Source: an uncultured Lachnospiraceae bacterium (GTDB lineage Bacteria > Bacillota > Clostridia > Lachnospirales > Lachnospiraceae). From it: a stretch of DNA of 48,359 nucleotides. Within the stretch, counting starts at the first letter, position 1, and each line of letters opens with the position of its first letter. The position numbers were made by a program, and so were the translations under genes. Of the stretch, positions 8,498-17,455 are shown piece by piece. Location: NCBI GenBank assembly GCA_910579805.1, contig CAJTWM010000027.1, positions 1 through 48,359 on the forward strand, read 5' to 3'. The notes beneath the pieces are model-generated. The model was not told the origin of the DNA. It worked only from the letters and a program-made list of their open reading frames with translations, and did not search any database.

Positions 8498-9571
8498 ATG
8501 GACGGCAGCATGAAGGTTACGAACGCAGCAAATATTTTGATCATAGATGATGTGGAAACGAACAGAGTAATACTGGAAAAGATCATATTGAAGATGGGAT
8601 GCTGTCCGGTCATGGCAGGCAGCGCCATTCAGGCGCTTGAGATCATCCCTGAATGCCGTCCGAAGCTGATACTGTCCGACATCTCCATGCCGGAAATGGA
8701 CGGATATGAATTATGCAGGATCTTAAAAAAGGATCCCAAGACAAGGGAGATCCCGATTATTTTTATTTCCGCGTTTGACGACCCGAAAGAGATCGTCAAA
8801 GGATTTTCTCTGGGGGGCGAGGATTATATTACGAAGCCTTTTATTCCCGAAGTCGTGCAGGCGAGGGTAGGGGTACACCTTCACCTGTATGAGGCAAATC
8901 AGGAGATCATTGCAGCGAACAGGCAACTCAGGGTCTCCGTAAAAGAACAGTTAAGACAGATGGAGCAGGAAAAGAAAGGAATGCTGTATGCGCTGGCTAA
9001 CGTTGCTGCGGAAAATTCTTTTTACGAGAAGGAATTTGTGGAAAGGCTGCGCAGCAATTGCCGTGTATTGGCACAAAGTATGCAGTTTTCCCCTGTATTT
9101 TCCCAAAAGATTTCCGATACATATATAGATACCGTTGAGCTTGCGGCGCCTCTTTGCGATATCGGCAATATCGCTATCCCCAAGGAGATCTTACAAAAGG
9201 AGTCGGAACTTACCGAAGAGGAAATGGAGCTGGTGCAGAATCATACAAATATTGGTTCTAAACTTTTGCGTGACCTCCATACGACAAACGATTATAATGA
9301 TTTTATACAGACTTCCATCGATATTGCCAGATACCACCATGAGAACTGGGACGGCAGCGGTTATCCGGAAGGCCTGAAGGGAGATGAGATCCCTTTGGCG
9401 GCGCAGATCGTCGCCATGGTAGACGTGTTCTGCTCCCTGACGGAAAAGAGGACCTACCGAAAGGCTTTCAGCAGGGAGGAAGCCATTGAGATCATGCAAA
9501 AAGAAGCCGACAGAAAATTTCATCCGGAGATTTTTAGAATATTCTGCAAGATATCACGACAGTTGTGCTAA
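8498..9571 (+). CDS. Response regulator with degenerate HD-GYP domain
   Basis: A 357-residue protein with a normal receiver domain (LIIDDVETNRV, Asp in LSDISMPEMDGY, Lys in ITKPF), a coiled-coil linker and an HD-GYP domain that has lost key metal ligands. The HD pair is replaced by CD (PLCDIGNIAIP in place of LHDIGK). The upstream GEH histidine is a phenylalanine (EKEFVERL). The later VQNHTNIG, YHHENWDGSGYP and MVDVF regions remain. It probably binds partners or cyclic di-GMP without hydrolysing it, unlike the intact relatives at 5860 and 16345. GGGGAG precedes the ATG by 6 nt. It sits between the PAS kinase and cheR in the operon. Confidence 0.9.
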   Translation: MDGSMKVTNAANILIIDDVETNRVILEKIILKMGCCPVMAGSAIQALEIIPECRPKLILSDISMPEMDGYELCRILKKDPKTREIPIIFISAFDDPKEIVKGFSLGGEDYITKPFIPEVVQARVGVHLHLYEANQEIIAANRQLRVSVKEQLRQMEQEKKGMLYALANVAAENSFYEKEFVERLRSNCRVLAQSMQFSPVFSQKISDTYIDTVELAAPLCDIGNIAIPKEILQKESELTEEEMELVQNHTNIGSKLLRDLHTTNDYNDFIQTSIDIARYHHENWDGSGYPEGLKGDEIPLAAQIVAMVDVFCSLTEKRTYRKAFSREEAIEIMQKEADRKFHPEIFRIFCKISRQLC

Positions 9572-9614
9572 ACTGTCTTGATCATATTTTTAAAAAAGAA
9601 GGTGTAGGGAATTG

Positions 9615-10433
9615 ATGACAGATGAGGAATTTATACGGATATCCAGCTATCTGAAGCAACGTTACGGAATCAACATGACGCAGAAAAAGGTGATCGTCAA
9701 CGGAAGATTGGAAAATTATATACGGCATAACGGCTGGGGAAACTATAATGAGTACATGAACGCAGTGGAGAACGACGCGTCGGGTAGTCTGGAAAGGGAA
9801 CTTTTAAATCTTTTAACGACAAACTATACTTACTTCATGCGGGAGTTCGAACATTTCGAATTTTTTAAAAAGAATGTGCTGCCGTGGATCAAACAGAAAG
9901 AAGGCAGGACGAAAGATGTGCGCGTCTGGTGCGGCGCGGCGTCTACGGGGGAAGAGCCTTATATGATCGCCATGGTACTGCAGGACTTTTTCGGACTGGA
10001 GGCGGCTTCGTGGGATACCAAGGTGCTGGCCACCGATATTTCCGTGCAGGTACTGCAGCAGGCTATGACAGGCAGTTATAGCGACGATAAGCTGAAGAGC
10101 ATTCCGGAGCATTGGAAGAAAAAATTTTTTATGAAAAGCCCTAACGGGGAAATATATCAGGTAAAACCGGAGTTAAAGAATGAAGTGATCTTCAGACAGT
10201 TTAATCTGATGGATCCTTTTCCGTTTAAAAGAAAAATGCATACTATATTTTTGCGCAATGTTATGATATATTTTGATGAGAAGACAAAAATAGAATTATT
10301 GCGGAAGGTATATGATCTGTTGGAGCCGGGCGGCTACCTTTTTATCGGAATGACGGAGTCCCTTGATAGAAATGCCGTACCGTTCCGAATGATCCAACCG
10401 TCGATATTCAAAAAAGAGGGAGGAATCAGTTGA
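9615..10433 (+). CDS. cheR: CheR chemoreceptor methyltransferase
   Basis: A 272-residue S-adenosylmethionine-dependent methyltransferase that methylates receptor glutamates. The N-terminal all-helical domain (about 1-75) carries the typical LERELLNLLTTNYTYFMRE segment. The SAM site is WCGAASTGEEPYMIAM, and FLRNVMIYFD is the family hallmark. The start is taken at ATG 9615; a TTG directly before it could extend it by one codon. Only 3 bp separate its stop from cheB, which argues for translational coupling. Confidence 0.95.
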   Translation: MTDEEFIRISSYLKQRYGINMTQKKVIVNGRLENYIRHNGWGNYNEYMNAVENDASGSLERELLNLLTTNYTYFMREFEHFEFFKKNVLPWIKQKEGRTKDVRVWCGAASTGEEPYMIAMVLQDFFGLEAASWDTKVLATDISVQVLQQAMTGSYSDDKLKSIPEHWKKKFFMKSPNGEIYQVKPELKNEVIFRQFNLMDPFPFKRKMHTIFLRNVMIYFDEKTKIELLRKVYDLLEPGGYLFIGMTESLDRNAVPFRMIQPSIFKKEGGIS

Positions 10434-10436
10434 TGT

Positions 10437-11468
10437 ATGAAGCCGATTAAAGTATTGACAGTGGAAGATTCCATGGTATTTAGGGAATTACTGGTTCAGA
10501 ATCTTAACAAAGATCCTGATATACAGGTGGTGGCCACGGCGAAAGATCCTTTTGAAGCAAGAGACGCCATCTTGGAATATCATCCTGACGTTATGACGCT
10601 GGATGTGGAACTTCCCCGAATGAACGGGATAGAATTTTTAAAAAAGCTGATGCCCCAGTATCCGCTCCCGGTGGTAGTGATCAGTTCTTTAAGCGATAAA
10701 GTATTTGACGCGCTAAACGCCGGCGCGGTGGATTTTGTGGCAAAGCCGAGCGTATCTAATCGGGCCCAGTTAGAGGAATTTATCCATAACGAGCTGATTG
10801 TAAAGATCAAGATCGCGGCTACGGCGAAGATAGGGAATGTCAAGAAGCCTGTCATGCAGGCGCAGGGTACCGCTTTTTCCGGCAGGGACAAAAAAAACCT
10901 GATCATAGCGATCGGCGCTTCTACGGGAGGAACGGAGGCAATCTGTTCGGTAGTCAAGGACTTTGGGGCAGATCTTCCGGGAATCGTGGTGGTGCAGCAT
11001 ATGCCGCCGGGGTTTACGGAAATGTATGCCAAAAGGTTGGATAACGACTGCAGGCTTCAGGTAAAAGAAGCGGAGACAGGCGATCAGGTCTTGCCGGGAC
11101 ATATGCTGATCGCACCCGGAGGAGACCGGCATATGCGTCTTGTGAAGGTCAACGGGGTTTATCAGGTGGAATGCAGGCAGGGGCCGAAGGTGAACGGGCA
11201 TTGCCCTTCGGTGGACGTACTGTTTGATTCCGTTGCCAAGACGGCAGGTGCCAATGCTTTAGGAATCATTCTTACGGGCATGGGTGGAGACGGCGCCAAA
11301 GGACTGCTTGCCATGCGGCAGGCGGGGGCGAGGACGATCGGTCAGGACGAATCCACCTGCGTGGTCTATGGAATGCCTAAAGTGGCTTATGATATAGGAG
11401 CGGTGCAGTATCAGGAAAAGCTCCAGCATATTGCCTCAAAAACTTATGCAGTACTAAATACAATGTAG
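10437..11468 (+). CDS. cheB: CheB receptor methylesterase/deamidase
   Basis: A 343-residue two-domain enzyme. A receiver domain (VLTVEDSMVFRELL, Asp in TLDVELPRMNG, Lys in VAKPS) is joined by a linker (about 115-155) to the C-terminal methylesterase. All three catalytic regions are intact: the serine in GASTGGTEA, the histidine in VVQHMPPGFT and the aspartate in LTGMGGDGAKG. It removes receptor methyl groups added by CheR and closes the adaptation loop. AGGGAGGAATC, at the end of cheR, acts as its ribosome binding site. Confidence 0.95.
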   Translation: MKPIKVLTVEDSMVFRELLVQNLNKDPDIQVVATAKDPFEARDAILEYHPDVMTLDVELPRMNGIEFLKKLMPQYPLPVVVISSLSDKVFDALNAGAVDFVAKPSVSNRAQLEEFIHNELIVKIKIAATAKIGNVKKPVMQAQGTAFSGRDKKNLIIAIGASTGGTEAICSVVKDFGADLPGIVVVQHMPPGFTEMYAKRLDNDCRLQVKEAETGDQVLPGHMLIAPGGDRHMRLVKVNGVYQVECRQGPKVNGHCPSVDVLFDSVAKTAGANALGIILTGMGGDGAKGLLAMRQAGARTIGQDESTCVVYGMPKVAYDIGAVQYQEKLQHIASKTYAVLNTM

Positions 11469-11481
11469 AAGGAGAGAGAGT

Positions 11482-11874
11482 ATGAAAATTCTATTGGCAG
11501 AAGATGATTTTGCAACAAGAAAGTTTATGTCCAGTTTTTTGTCAAAGTACGGGGAATGCGACGTAACTGTAGACGGAATGGAAGCGGTTGACGCTTTCAT
11601 GCTGGCATTGGAAGAAGGCGAGCCTTACGATCTGGCATGCCTTGACATCATGATGCCGGTCATGGACGGTTATCAGGCGTTGGTAGGTATCCGCAATTTG
11701 GAAAAGCAAAGAAATATTCCGGAAGACAAAGCCGTGAAGGTTATCATGACGACTGCTTTAAACGAAGAACGGAACGTTAAGATGGCGTTTGAGCTTGGAT
11801 GCACCATATATTCAGGCAAACCCATCGATCAGGACAGATTCGAGCAGGCATTAAAGAAGCTTGACTTGATATAA
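11482..11874 (+). CDS. cheY: CheY-like single-domain response regulator
   Basis: A 130-residue receiver with acidic triad residues in LAEDD, phosphoacceptor Asp in CLDIMMPVMDGY, the conserved Thr in VIMTTA, and Lys in YSGKP. AAGGAGAGAGAGT lies directly before the ATG. Its place between cheB and cheA suggests it is the output regulator of this array. Whether it binds a flagellar switch cannot be told from the sequence, since no flagellar genes are near. Confidence 0.88.
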   Translation: MKILLAEDDFATRKFMSSFLSKYGECDVTVDGMEAVDAFMLALEEGEPYDLACLDIMMPVMDGYQALVGIRNLEKQRNIPEDKAVKVIMTTALNEERNVKMAFELGCTIYSGKPIDQDRFEQALKKLDLI

Positions 11875-11914
11875 AAAACATATGAGTCAGAATAAAGCAG
11901 GAAAGGAGAAGTAT

Positions 11915-14071
11915 ATGGCTGAAGAATTTAGTACAGACGGCATGTTGGATATTTATCTGTTTGAGAACGAGCAATTGTTAGAGCAGCTTCAGGAAAGCGT
12001 GCTCAGCCAGAAAGATGCGGATTGCTTTGACGAGGACAGCATCAATGAAATATTCAGAACCATGCATACAATTAAAGGCTCCTCCGGTATTATGATGTTT
12101 GATAATATAACGGCTGTGTCGCACAAATTGGAAGATATTTTCTATTATCTGAGGGAGGCGCATCCTGATAACGTACCGCATTTGGATCTGGTGGATCATG
12201 TGCTCAGGGTTGCAGATTTCATTTCCAATGAAATGGATAAGATCAGGGACGGCAATTCCGCAGACGGCGATTCCAGCGATATTATCAAAGATTTGGATAA
12301 ATTCTTGGATATGATCAAGAATGGGGGAACAGAGGGAGAAGAAGAGGCAAAGGAAGTACCGGAAAATGTGCATGAGGAACCGAAGCATTTCTATATTGCA
12401 CCGGTTGCTACCAGCGCCAGCCACTTCTATAAGATCTACATTTCTTTCTCTTCTAAAACGGAGATGGTAAATGTACATGCATATAAAGTCGTATATGCGT
12501 TAAAAGAAATTGCAGAGGATCTTCTGTATTCGCCGGAAGATATCCTTACGGATGAAACGGCGGCAGATAAGATCATGGACGAGGGATTCCGGATCTTACT
12601 GCAGGCGCAGGCTTCAGAAGAGGAGATCCGCAACATTATCGGCGTAGGTTATGATATTGAAAGCGTGGACGTATATGAATGCGCGGCTACGGAATTTTTG
12701 CAGGGCTTTGATTTTGGCGAGCAGAACGCCCAGATCGATCTGATTTCCAGCGTAGAGAGCATAGAAAAGAAAGCGCAGGCGGAAGGCGGCGATAAAGAAG
12801 AAAAGAAGCCGGAGAAACCGCAGATGGCGCCGGGCGATTTCGTCATTAAATCGAAAGAACCGGGAAAACATAAGAAGCTGGCAAAAGATAAGGCGAAAGC
12901 AAATAAAGAGACTTTTATCAGCGTAAACGTAAGTAAGATGGATCAACTGATGGATCTGATCGGCGAGCTGGTCATTTCCGAATCGGTAGTGCTCCAGAAT
13001 CCCGATTTGAAAGTGCCGGGACTGAATCTTACTAACTTTAATAAGGCGGCCACACAGTTGTCTAAAATCTCTACCGATCTGCAGAACGTTATTATGTCCA
13101 TGAGAATGGTGCCTTTGACCAATCTGTTCCAAAAGATGAACAGGACCGTGTTCGATATGTCCAGAAAGTTGGGAAAAGATATAGAATTCGAAATGGTCGG
13201 GGAGCATACGGAAGTAGATAAAAATATTAGCGAACATATTTCCGACCCTTTGATGCATTTGGTAAGAAATGCGGTAGATCATGGTATAGAGACAAACGAA
13301 GAGCGTAAGGAAAGCGGAAAAGCGGATAAAGGAAAAGTGACATTATCGGCTAAAACGGAAGCGGGAAAAGTATGGATCAGCGTTTCCGATAACGGCAAAG
13401 GGCTGGAGAGGGATAAGATCCTTGCAAAGGCAAAGAAACAGGGAATTTTGGATGACAGTAAACCGGAGTCTGCTTATACGGATAAAGAGGTTTACCAGTT
13501 TATCACATTGCCGGGCTTTTCTACTAACGAGCAGGTTACGGAATATTCCGGACGAGGCGTCGGCATGGATGTAGTTACCCAGAATATTCAGGCGATCGGC
13601 GGTACTTTGGAGATCGACAGTACGCCGGGCTTCGGCAGTACCATGAACTTAAAAATACCTTTGACGCTTGCGATTATTGACGGAATCGTAATGGAGATCG
13701 GTTCTTCTTCTTTTGTAATGGAGACCGGCGTCATTAAGCAGTTTGTAAGCGTCAGGGAAGATATGATGGTCCATGAACCTAACGGGGATGAATACATTAT
13801 GCTTAGGGGAGAATGTCTTCCGGTTCTTCGTCTCGGCGAATGGTATGGCCTGAAAGAATACCAGAAGTCGGTAGAAGACGGAATGATGTTGATTCTTGAA
13901 GTAGAGGGGAAGAAAGTAAGCCTTTTTGTAGACAAATTGATCGGAAAGCAGGAAATTGTTGTAAAACCGATTCCATCCTATGTCAAGAAGGTAAAGGGGC
14001 TTTCCGGATGTACACAATTGGGAGACGGCAGTATCGCCCTGATTTTGGATCCGGTCGGATTAGTCGAATAA
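11915..14071 (+). CDS. cheA: CheA chemosensory histidine kinase
   Basis: A 718-residue CheA with the classic order. The P1 Hpt domain has the phosphorylated histidine H51 in MHTIKGSSGIM. A P2-like region (about 150-265) and a charged KE-rich linker follow. Next come the P3 dimerisation domain (SVNVSKMDQLMDLIGELVISES), the P4 ATPase (HLVRNAVDHGIE, VSDNGKGL, GRGVGMDVV) and the C-terminal P5 CheW-like domain. AAGGAG lies 6 nt before ATG 11915; an ATG at 11882 gives 11 extra residues without a site. It phosphorylates CheY and CheB in the same operon. Confidence 0.95.
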   Translation: MAEEFSTDGMLDIYLFENEQLLEQLQESVLSQKDADCFDEDSINEIFRTMHTIKGSSGIMMFDNITAVSHKLEDIFYYLREAHPDNVPHLDLVDHVLRVADFISNEMDKIRDGNSADGDSSDIIKDLDKFLDMIKNGGTEGEEEAKEVPENVHEEPKHFYIAPVATSASHFYKIYISFSSKTEMVNVHAYKVVYALKEIAEDLLYSPEDILTDETAADKIMDEGFRILLQAQASEEEIRNIIGVGYDIESVDVYECAATEFLQGFDFGEQNAQIDLISSVESIEKKAQAEGGDKEEKKPEKPQMAPGDFVIKSKEPGKHKKLAKDKAKANKETFISVNVSKMDQLMDLIGELVISESVVLQNPDLKVPGLNLTNFNKAATQLSKISTDLQNVIMSMRMVPLTNLFQKMNRTVFDMSRKLGKDIEFEMVGEHTEVDKNISEHISDPLMHLVRNAVDHGIETNEERKESGKADKGKVTLSAKTEAGKVWISVSDNGKGLERDKILAKAKKQGILDDSKPESAYTDKEVYQFITLPGFSTNEQVTEYSGRGVGMDVVTQNIQAIGGTLEIDSTPGFGSTMNLKIPLTLAIIDGIVMEIGSSSFVMETGVIKQFVSVREDMMVHEPNGDEYIMLRGECLPVLRLGEWYGLKEYQKSVEDGMMLILEVEGKKVSLFVDKLIGKQEIVVKPIPSYVKKVKGLSGCTQLGDGSIALILDPVGLVE

Positions 14072-14096
14072 ACTTTAAGAAAGGAACGGAAGGTAT

Positions 14097-14648
14097 ATGG
14101 ATACAACGAACGAATTGAAAAAACAATTGGAGGAAAACGAGAACGTTGAAGAGCATGATATGCAAAAAGGCAAATACATGACGTTCAAGTCCGGCAATGA
14201 ATATTTCGGCCTGAAGATCCAATATGTAAACGAGATCATCGGATTTCAGGAAATCACGGTGATTCCGGAAACGGAGGATTACATAAAAGGTCTTATCAAC
14301 CTGAGGGGAAAGATCATTCCGGTCATCGACGTATGTCTGCGATTTAAACAGACTCCTTTCGAATACAACGACAGGACCTGTATTATCGTGATCAACGTAA
14401 AATCTACAGTTGTAGGATTGATTGTAGAAAAAATTGCGGAGGTAGTTGAAATTCAGGAAGAAAATATTTTGCCGCCTCCGACTATCGGGCGTGCCGACAA
14501 GGTACAGAACAAATATGTATACGGAATCGGAAAAGTCGGGGATTCCGTTAAATTACTGCTGGATCCGGATAAGCTTTTGAATGATGAAGATTTATCCGTG
14601 ATCGATCAGGTGGGTGACGTTGCCGCAGAGGAAGAGAGAGAGGTATAA
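14097..14648 (+). CDS. cheW: CheW adaptor protein
   Basis: A 183-residue scaffold that links CheA to receptors. After a charged N-terminal extension of about 25 residues comes the CheW fold, with YFGLKIQYVNEII, the PETEDYIKGLINLRGKIIPVIDV signature and GLIVEKIAEVVEI. The C-terminal tail of about 15 residues is acidic. GGAAGGTAT precedes the ATG. The stop is 4 bp from the receptor gene. Confidence 0.93.
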   Translation: MDTTNELKKQLEENENVEEHDMQKGKYMTFKSGNEYFGLKIQYVNEIIGFQEITVIPETEDYIKGLINLRGKIIPVIDVCLRFKQTPFEYNDRTCIIVINVKSTVVGLIVEKIAEVVEIQEENILPPPTIGRADKVQNKYVYGIGKVGDSVKLLLDPDKLLNDEDLSVIDQVGDVAAEEEREV

Positions 14649-14652
14649 TGAA

Positions 14653-16005
14653 ATGAAAAATATGAAAATGAAGACAAAATTGATTATTGGCTATATGATT
14701 CCTATCGTACTTATGCTTGTAAACATTATTCTGGGTGATACGACAACCAAAAAAGCCGCCAGCATAACGGATCCTGCGGCACAGGAACGCTATATACTGA
14801 ACTCGGCTATTTTTACAGCTGCCGTTGCAGTGGTTGCCGGCGTGGCTACAGTGGTCATTGCTATAATGCTGATCAAGACGATCGAACGGTCCGTAGCGCA
14901 GTTATCGGACGCTGCAAAAGAGATCGCAATGGGCCATGTTGATATTGAATTGGTGAAATACAATAATGACGAATTCGGTATTTTGGTAGACGAATATATG
15001 AAGGTTATTGACAATATCAAATATCAGGCGCGCATTGCAGAAGAGGTTTCAAACGGAAACCTGACAATGACCGTGAAACCGAAATCTACAGAAGATCTTC
15101 TTGGTAATTCCTTAAAGAAACTGGTAGAAGACAATCATAGCGCGCTCAGCAGTATCAGCGACGCGGCGCAGCAGGTAACGATCGGATCTTCTCAGGTAGC
15201 CAGCGCAAGCCAGTCTCTGGCACAGGGAACGACAGAGCAGGCAAGTGCGATCCAGCAGATCACTTCCTCCATCGATGAGATTTCCGAGAAGACAAAACAG
15301 AATGCAAATCAGGCTAACGAAGCGGCAGATCTGGTTAGCGATGCAATTGAAGATGTGAAACGCGGTAATACACAGATGAAAGAAATGATGACGGCTATGC
15401 AGGAGATCAATAAGTCTTCCGAAAGCATTTCCAAGATCATTAAAGTAATCGACGATATTGCATTCCAGACCAATATCCTTGCGCTCAATGCGGCGGTAGA
15501 AGCAGCAAGGGCAGGGGAAGCAGGAAAAGGTTTTGCAGTGGTTGCGGAAGAAGTAAGAAGTCTTGCAGCGAAGAGTGCGGCAGCGGCGGCTGAAACGGCG
15601 GAACTGATCGAAGATTCCATCGAAAAAGTGGGCGTAGGCTCCAAACTTGCAGACGATACGGCTAAGGCATTAGAAGTGATCACGGGCGTGGTGCAGCAGA
15701 GTGAAGGTATCATTAACGGTATTGCAGAATCTTCTAATTATCAGGCGACGGCGATCGCACAGATTGAGCAGGCAATTTCACAGGTTTCACAGGTTGTACA
15801 GACGAACTCCGCTACCAGCGAGGAATGTGCGGCTGCCAGTGAAGAGTTATCTAATCAGGCGTCCAGAATGAAAGAACTGCTTTCTATTTATAACTTAGGC
15901 GCAAACGCAGGGATCAAGCCGTCAGGTGCATCCAATTCCACAGCATCAAGAGCAGCGATGAATGAGCAGTTGATCTCTTTGGGCGACGGATTCGGAAAAT
16001 ATTAA
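14653..16005 (+). CDS. Methyl-accepting chemotaxis protein without a sizeable ligand-binding domain
   Basis: A 450-residue receptor. Two membrane helices (about 8-26 and 50-78) are separated by only some 25 residues, so there is almost no outside domain. A HAMP-like region and a full cytoplasmic signalling domain follow. The hairpin tip carries the near-invariant DIAFQTNILALNAAVEAARAG, and GKGFAVVAEEVR follows. It may sense membrane or energy state, or receive input from partner proteins. The start at 14653 is inside a GAGG-preceded region 4 bp after cheW; the longer frame from GTG 14614 overlaps cheW and is unlikely. It is the last gene of the operon, before a terminator. Confidence 0.92.
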   Translation: MKNMKMKTKLIIGYMIPIVLMLVNIILGDTTTKKAASITDPAAQERYILNSAIFTAAVAVVAGVATVVIAIMLIKTIERSVAQLSDAAKEIAMGHVDIELVKYNNDEFGILVDEYMKVIDNIKYQARIAEEVSNGNLTMTVKPKSTEDLLGNSLKKLVEDNHSALSSISDAAQQVTIGSSQVASASQSLAQGTTEQASAIQQITSSIDEISEKTKQNANQANEAADLVSDAIEDVKRGNTQMKEMMTAMQEINKSSESISKIIKVIDDIAFQTNILALNAAVEAARAGEAGKGFAVVAEEVRSLAAKSAAAAAETAELIEDSIEKVGVGSKLADDTAKALEVITGVVQQSEGIINGIAESSNYQATAIAQIEQAISQVSQVVQTNSATSEECAAASEELSNQASRMKELLSIYNLGANAGIKPSGASNSTASRAAMNEQLISLGDGFGKY

Positions 16006-16049
16006 TAAAAGGATTCCGGTTTATCAATTTAAATAAAGGTTAAATAAGG

Positions 16050-16091
16050 AAAAGAGTGCGGTGATATATCAATGATCCGTACTCTTTTTTT
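16050..16091 (+). terminator. Terminator of the chemosensory operon
   Basis: A stem of AGAGTGCGG with CCGTACTCT (one G-T pair) is followed by six T residues. The gap from here to the next gene (16006-16344) otherwise contains only the promoter at 16251-16279. An open frame at 16100-16333 has no ribosome binding site and no family resemblance. Confidence 0.8.
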
Positions 16092-16250
16092 GCAGTATTT
16101 TGGCTGCTGCGTCTTATGGGCAGGAAACGGGAAGAGAAATAAATATCTTGTGTAATTTTATCAAAGACCGGTGGTACAATCTGACGGTATGCAGGGGAAA
16201 ACGGGACGGACAGCAGGAGAGGACCTTCGTGTGGTTTGCGAGTACGAACA

Positions 16251-16279
16251 TTGACAGTTTACCATATAGATGGTACAAT
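16251..16279 (+). promoter_or_regulatory. Near-consensus SigA promoter
   Basis: TTGACA (16251-16256), a 17-bp spacer and TACAAT (16274-16279). The stretch TGGTACAAT also occurs about 100 bp upstream at 16172-16180 without a -35 box. It should drive the gene at 16345 and probably the hybrid kinase behind it. Confidence 0.85.
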
Positions 16280-16344
16280 AAATCGAGATATTTTGGTAAA
16301 CAGATAACACTTATTATTGATAATACGGGATGATGGAGAGGCAA

Positions 16345-17382
16345 ATGGAAAAAGAAAAAACAATATTGATCGTGGATGATATTGAGGTGAACCGTGCTTT
16401 ATTGGCGGAAAACTTTAAAGACGACTATGAGATCGTTGAGGCGGGAGACGGGGAAGAAGCGCTGAAAGTACTTGACAGCGGCAGAGATATTGCCGCCGTA
16501 CTGTTGGATCTGATCATGCCGAAGATGAACGGATTGGATGTTCTGCGGGAAATGAATAGAAATGGGAAGATCAAACATATTCCGGTCTTTTTGATTACGG
16601 CCGCTAACAGTGAAGAGATGCTTTCGGAAGGATATGAGCTTGGTGCGATTGATATTATTGCAAAGCCCTTTATGCCGTATTTCTTAAGATGTAGAATCAA
16701 TAACGTAGTGGAACTTTACGGACATAGAAATGAATTGGAGCATATTGTAGCGAAACAGGTAGACCGTTTGAATAAACTGAACCGGTCGATCGTTGAGACG
16801 CTTGCGACCGTGATCGAATTCAGGGACGGTGAATCGGGGGAGCATGTAAGACGTATCGGACGCCTGACGGAAATTTTAATGACGGAAGTAAGCAATACCT
16901 ATCCGGAATACCGTCTGCCCAAAAAAGAGATCGATAAGATCGTTACGTCCTCTACCCTTCATGACGTCGGCAAGATTTCCATACCGGACAGCATACTGAA
17001 TAAGCCAGGACGCCTTACTACAGAGGAATTTGAAGTGATGAAGCAGCATACGACCAAAGGCTGTGAAATCCTTAAAAATGTTCCTGAGATCATGGATAAA
17101 GGCATATATAATTACAGTTATGATATATGCAGACATCATCATGAAAGATGGGACGGAAGGGGATATCCGGACGGATTGAAAGGAGACGACATTTCCATAT
17201 GGGCGCAGGTAGTTTCGGTAGCGGACGTGTACGACGCTCTTACTTCGGAAAGAGTCTATAAGAAAGCCTTCGATCATGATACGGCGGTAAAGATGATTTA
17301 TAACGGTGAATGCGGCGCTTTTAATCCTAAGGTCATGAAAGTATTTGAATCTTGCATGGATAAGATCAAAGTGAAAAATTGA
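16345..17382 (+). CDS. Response regulator with HD-GYP cyclic di-GMP phosphodiesterase output
   Basis: A 345-residue protein built like the one at 5860. It has a receiver domain (ILIVDDIEVNRALL, Asp in LLDLIMPKMNG, Lys in IAKPF) and a linker helix. The HD-GYP domain has all ligands: GEHVRRIG, TLHDVGKISIP, MKQHTTKG, HHHERWDGRGYP and VADVYDAL. The receiver segments NRAxLxxxF and YEIVEAxxGxEA are shared with the 5860 protein, so the two look like paralogues. GGAGAGG precedes ATG 16345; two earlier ATGs at 16330 and 16333 are less well placed. It is followed after 73 bp by the hybrid kinase on the same strand, which makes it a likely target of that kinase. Confidence 0.92.
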   Translation: MEKEKTILIVDDIEVNRALLAENFKDDYEIVEAGDGEEALKVLDSGRDIAAVLLDLIMPKMNGLDVLREMNRNGKIKHIPVFLITAANSEEMLSEGYELGAIDIIAKPFMPYFLRCRINNVVELYGHRNELEHIVAKQVDRLNKLNRSIVETLATVIEFRDGESGEHVRRIGRLTEILMTEVSNTYPEYRLPKKEIDKIVTSSTLHDVGKISIPDSILNKPGRLTTEEFEVMKQHTTKGCEILKNVPEIMDKGIYNYSYDICRHHHERWDGRGYPDGLKGDDISIWAQVVSVADVYDALTSERVYKKAFDHDTAVKMIYNGECGAFNPKVMKVFESCMDKIKVKN

Positions 17383-17455
17383 TCGCTGAAAAGTGATAAG
17401 AAAATGAAGAAAGAGTTTATTCGGATAGGAAGAGTCTGGTGAAGGAAATACGAAG

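Noticed and set aside
12614..13282. Long minus-strand open frame inside cheA
   Set aside because: It is antisense to a well-conserved kinase gene, with no ribosome binding site or family match.
16100..16333. Open frame of 77 codons before the third HD-GYP gene
   Set aside because: No ribosome binding site, no family resemblance, and the strong promoter at 16251 lies inside it.
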